Origin: Albibacterium bauzanense
GTDB taxonomy: Bacteria > Bacteroidota > Bacteroidia > Sphingobacteriales > Sphingobacteriaceae
Direction of reading: 5' to 3'
DNA: 64,000 nucleotides
NCBI RefSeq assembly: GCF_004339765.1
Contig: NZ_SMGO01000001.1
Span: forward strand, 806,001 to 870,000
Below the pieces are notes generated by a model. The model ran no database searches. It was not told the DNA's origin and worked only from the letters and a program-made list of their open reading frames with translations. Of this stretch, positions 61,555-64,000 are shown piece by piece; the first letter of the stretch is position 1; every line of letters begins with the position of its first letter. The position numbers and the translations under genes were made by a program.

Positions 61555-62913
61555 ATGTTAATTACAGTTAAAATGAAACATACAATTCAATTAATCGTTG
61601 CTTCTTTTTTCATTATTCTGCTTGCATCATGCGAGCAGAGTAATGAAAAAGGCATGGATATAAAATCCATTGATAATGAAAGTGCGGATGCTATTAACCC
61701 ATATCTTACAAAAGATCAGAATGGGAATATAGTCATGAGCTGGACTTCAAAAGACCCGATAGATTCACTGTATCGATTAAAATATGCGCTATATAATGAA
61801 AGCGATAATACATTTGGTGAGATTATAACGGTTCCGACTTCCGCAGACTTAAGCACTTCGCCAGAAAGTATGGGGAAGGTTGCTTTTAAAGCTGATGGCA
61901 CAATAATCGCTGTTTTCGGAAAGAAAATTGAAAGTCATGTAAACTCTTTCGCAGGAGCAATTTACTACAGTGTTTCTACAGATAACGGCAAAAACTGGTC
62001 GGCAGAAGAGATTATACATTCAGATACTTCACAAAATACAAGCCATAGCTTTTTTGACATAGAAACACTTAAGGATGGAGAAGTAGCAGCCGTTTGGTTA
62101 GACGGAAGGTTTAGCTCAACTGAAAAGGGATCTGCCTTGTTTTTCGCAAAAACAGAAGGTAACATCTTTGGAATAGATACTCTTTTAGATACAAACACCT
62201 GCGAATGCTGCAGAACAGACATCCTCTCTGATGATATGGGTAATATCCACATCGCTTACAGAAGTATTGCTCTTCCTGGCGGTGTGTTTGGAAAACAGGT
62301 TAGAGATATGGTATATCTTTCATCAAACGATGGAGGAGAATCCTTTTCAACGATAAAACCAATCAGTGCAGATAACTGGCAAGTTGAAGGTTGCCCACAC
62401 ACTGGCCCAAGCCTTGCTGTAATTAATCAACAAGTTAATGCAGTTTGGTTTACTGCTGGCGGAGGTGCTGGCTTATATTATACATCTTCTCCAAATCTAT
62501 CTGAAGACTTTAAAAACCGCTCTTTACTTAGCGCTAATGGAAGACATCCTCAAATGGCCACATTCGCTCAAAATAAGCTAGCAGTTGTTTATGAAGAAAA
62601 TGCAGTAACTCCTTCTAATGCAATGGAAGAAAACAATGCGCATGCATCTATGAAAATGCATAATGCAAGTATGGATATGAACATGGACACGACAGAAATG
62701 GTTATGGAACATTCAGCTATGGAAAAGGCTGATAAAGCACAAATAGTTCTTCAGCTAATTGAAAATGGAAATAAAACTGAAACGATAAAAGTTACCGATG
62801 GAAAACAACCCAATCATCATGCAGTTATTGCTCCTATTAATAATGAGGTACTTGTAGCCTGGATACACGAAGAAAACGGAAAAGCATCAATCAACTATTC
62901 TAGAATATTTTAG
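61555..62913 (+). CDS. Sialidase-fold (BNR/Asp-box) lipoprotein with Met/His-rich and CxCC motifs
   Basis: A 452-residue lipoprotein; a signal peptide leads to LLASC. A beta-propeller carries Asp boxes STDNGKNW and SNDGGESF. TNTCECCRTD provides a tight three-Cys cluster. Residues about 357-391 hold nine Met and three His (HASMKMHNASMDMNMD...), typical of copper-binding proteins. No sialidase catalytic Arg triad or Tyr is evident, so the propeller is probably not an enzyme on glycans. It starts 11 bases after the TonB receptor and is co-transcribed. An alternative start at 61573 exists. Confidence 0.82.
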   Translation: MLITVKMKHTIQLIVASFFIILLASCEQSNEKGMDIKSIDNESADAINPYLTKDQNGNIVMSWTSKDPIDSLYRLKYALYNESDNTFGEIITVPTSADLSTSPESMGKVAFKADGTIIAVFGKKIESHVNSFAGAIYYSVSTDNGKNWSAEEIIHSDTSQNTSHSFFDIETLKDGEVAAVWLDGRFSSTEKGSALFFAKTEGNIFGIDTLLDTNTCECCRTDILSDDMGNIHIAYRSIALPGGVFGKQVRDMVYLSSNDGGESFSTIKPISADNWQVEGCPHTGPSLAVINQQVNAVWFTAGGGAGLYYTSSPNLSEDFKNRSLLSANGRHPQMATFAQNKLAVVYEENAVTPSNAMEENNAHASMKMHNASMDMNMDTTEMVMEHSAMEKADKAQIVLQLIENGNKTETIKVTDGKQPNHHAVIAPINNEVLVAWIHEENGKASINYSRIF

Positions 62914-63014
62914 CAATTAAAGAATTTATACTTAAACATGGTCACATTTTATTAATTTCGTTAACGGGATCAGTTAATATATCATGCTCCCATAATCTTA
63001 TATAGAATTGTATC

Positions 63015-63905
63015 ATGCAGAAAATATACTTGAGTGATGCCGGACCAAAGGTTTCTCCAGCTATTTATGGGTTTTATAGATGGGATAAGGTAGAGAACAT
63101 TTCTTCTACCATGGAAAGAATTGTAAACTTATGTCTTGACTTAGGAATAAACACCTTTGATCATGGCGACAGCTATGGATCTTATCATTGCGAAGAGATC
63201 TTTGGAGATCTTCTTCATAAAAAAACGATAAAAAGAGACGATGTAGTTTTATTTACAAAATGTGGGTTAAAAACACCCAATGCAAATAATCCGGAAACAA
63301 GAATCAGTCACTACGATACATCTGGAGATCATATTATAAAAAGTGTTGAGTCTTCTCTTAAGAAACTAAAAACAGATTATATTGATATCTTTTTGCTCGA
63401 TCATTTAGATCCTATTTCGGACCTTGAAACAACTGCCCAAACCTTAGAAAATCTAAAGAAATCAGGAAAGATCAGAAACATTGGCGTATCCAATTTCTCT
63501 GTATTTCAACATCAATTGCTGGCAACTTATTTAAGTATTCCTATTGTAACCAATCACATTGAGCTAAATCTGTTAAATGTTAAAGCAATGGATAATGGGC
63601 AGGTAGATTATATTAAGCAACGTTATATGCGCCCATTAGCTTCTACTCCGTTAGCAGATGGAAGAATTGCAACCGGTCAAGATGAACAGGCCATCCGGGT
63701 TCGTAAGAAATTGGAAGAAATAAGTTTAAAATATAATGCTGATATCGAATCAGTTGCCGCAGCATGGCTAATCAAACTGGGTGCTCTCCCATTAATTGGA
63801 ACGAGGGATGAGAATCGTATCAAGAATATCGCAAATGCATTCAATATCGATCTTGACCATCAAGACTGGTACGAACTCTATAATACTACGCGCGGTATTT
63901 TATAA
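63015..63905 (+). CDS. Aldo/keto reductase
   Basis: A 296-residue NAD(P)H-dependent oxidoreductase resembling E. coli YdhF. The catalytic tetrad is visible as Asp and Tyr in FDHGDSYGSYHCEEIFG, Lys in LFTKCG and His in LLDHLDP. SGKIRNIGVSNFS and the late PLIGTRDENRI are family landmarks. It is not adjacent to a pathway that identifies its substrate. A hairpin follows its stop. Confidence 0.9.
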   Translation: MQKIYLSDAGPKVSPAIYGFYRWDKVENISSTMERIVNLCLDLGINTFDHGDSYGSYHCEEIFGDLLHKKTIKRDDVVLFTKCGLKTPNANNPETRISHYDTSGDHIIKSVESSLKKLKTDYIDIFLLDHLDPISDLETTAQTLENLKKSGKIRNIGVSNFSVFQHQLLATYLSIPIVTNHIELNLLNVKAMDNGQVDYIKQRYMRPLASTPLADGRIATGQDEQAIRVRKKLEEISLKYNADIESVAAAWLIKLGALPLIGTRDENRIKNIANAFNIDLDHQDWYELYNTTRGIL

Positions 63906-63909
63906 TACA

Positions 63910-63949
63910 ATTGAGGATATTAGTTAATTGCAGAATTAATATCCTCAAT
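63910..63949. terminator. Hairpin between convergent genes
   Basis: Perfect 13-bp inverted repeat ATTGAGGATATTA / TAATATCCTCAAT with a 14-nt loop. It begins 4 bases after the reductase stop and covers the end of the next gene. There is no long T-run, so termination is likely but unproved. Confidence 0.5.
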
Positions 63950-64000
63950 TAAATCTTCTATATTCTCTAAACCAACTGAAAGCCTCAGCAAATTTCTTGG
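63920..64000 (-). CDS. C-terminal end of a second Cys/Met-metabolism PLP enzyme
   Basis: Twenty-six codons and a TAA read from the right edge. The end LRLSVGLENIEDLIED aligns with IRLSVGIEDIEDLLED of the gamma-synthase at 22790-23929, so this is the tail of a paralogue such as O-acetylhomoserine sulfhydrylase or cystathionine gamma-synthase. The bulk of the gene lies outside the window. Confidence 0.75.
   Translation of the reverse strand, partial: PRNLLRLSVGLENIEDLIEDINSAIN

Overview
The window is an ordinary-looking chromosomal segment of an AT-rich member of the Bacteroidota, most likely Sphingobacteriales or a close relative. The reasons are the gene families (a SusC-type receptor with a carboxypeptidase-like N-terminal domain, PafA-type phosphatase, stand-alone FMN glutamate synthase, LytS/LytTR pair, archaeal-type ProRS), the near absence of Shine-Dalgarno sequences, and many exact copies of the Bacteroidota -7 promoter element TAnnTTTG just upstream of genes. 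I saw no rRNA, CRISPR array, insertion sequence, integrase cassette or prophage. One tRNA gene (Phe) is present. Genes are cut at both window edges.

Layout: 1-2065, an S24 regulator fragment, a secreted Spy-like protein and 3-hydroxybutyryl-CoA dehydrogenase. 2085-6325, an arginine block: argS and arginase in one direction, arginine decarboxylase divergent. 6345-13686, a pseudouridine synthase, two response regulators, a TlpA-like lipoprotein with alaS, a MerR regulator and fructose-1,6-bisphosphatase. 13802-18916, a metal ABC transporter operon (binding protein, ATPase, permease fused to a DtxR-like repressor domain, second permease) followed by a tRNA methyltransferase and a phosphoesterase. 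19108-23929, an AraC regulator, a FabZ-like hotdog protein, an alanine symporter, a 40-residue membrane protein and cystathionine gamma-synthase. 24091-26233, the ergothioneine genes egtB-egtD. 26230-31681, proS and envelope proteins. 31784-33293, rpsU, a Xer recombinase and the ribosome hibernation factor. 33387-38837, a glucanase-like secreted protein, a LiaF-like/LytS/LytTR operon and a thioredoxin-like lipoprotein. 38973-46914, purN-purH and the elongasome operon mreBCD-mrdA-rodA. 47000-52207, a coiled-coil protein, FMN glutamate synthase, PafA phosphatase and an ArsR/SRPBCC pair. 52782-58643, tRNA-Phe, a GH9 cellulase and a heterodimeric ABC exporter. 58739-62913, a probable copper-handling cluster (Cys-rich small protein, TonB receptor, Met-rich lipoprotein). 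The window ends with an aldo/keto reductase and the tail of a second gamma-synthase-like PLP enzyme.

The most interesting system is the metal transporter operon. Its gene order and its permease-repressor fusion match the chlamydial ytgABCD operon. All six metal-ligand positions of DtxR align with metal-binding side chains in the fused domain. A perfect 14-bp palindrome lies in the spacer between the -33 and -7 promoter elements of the operon. Together these suggest a transporter that carries its own repressor. Secondary points are a LytTR-like direct repeat pair upstream of the LiaF/LytS/LytTR operon, Shine-Dalgarno-like leaders restricted to rpsU and hpf, a hairpin over the xer start codon, and several promoters whose TTTG supplies false TTG start codons.
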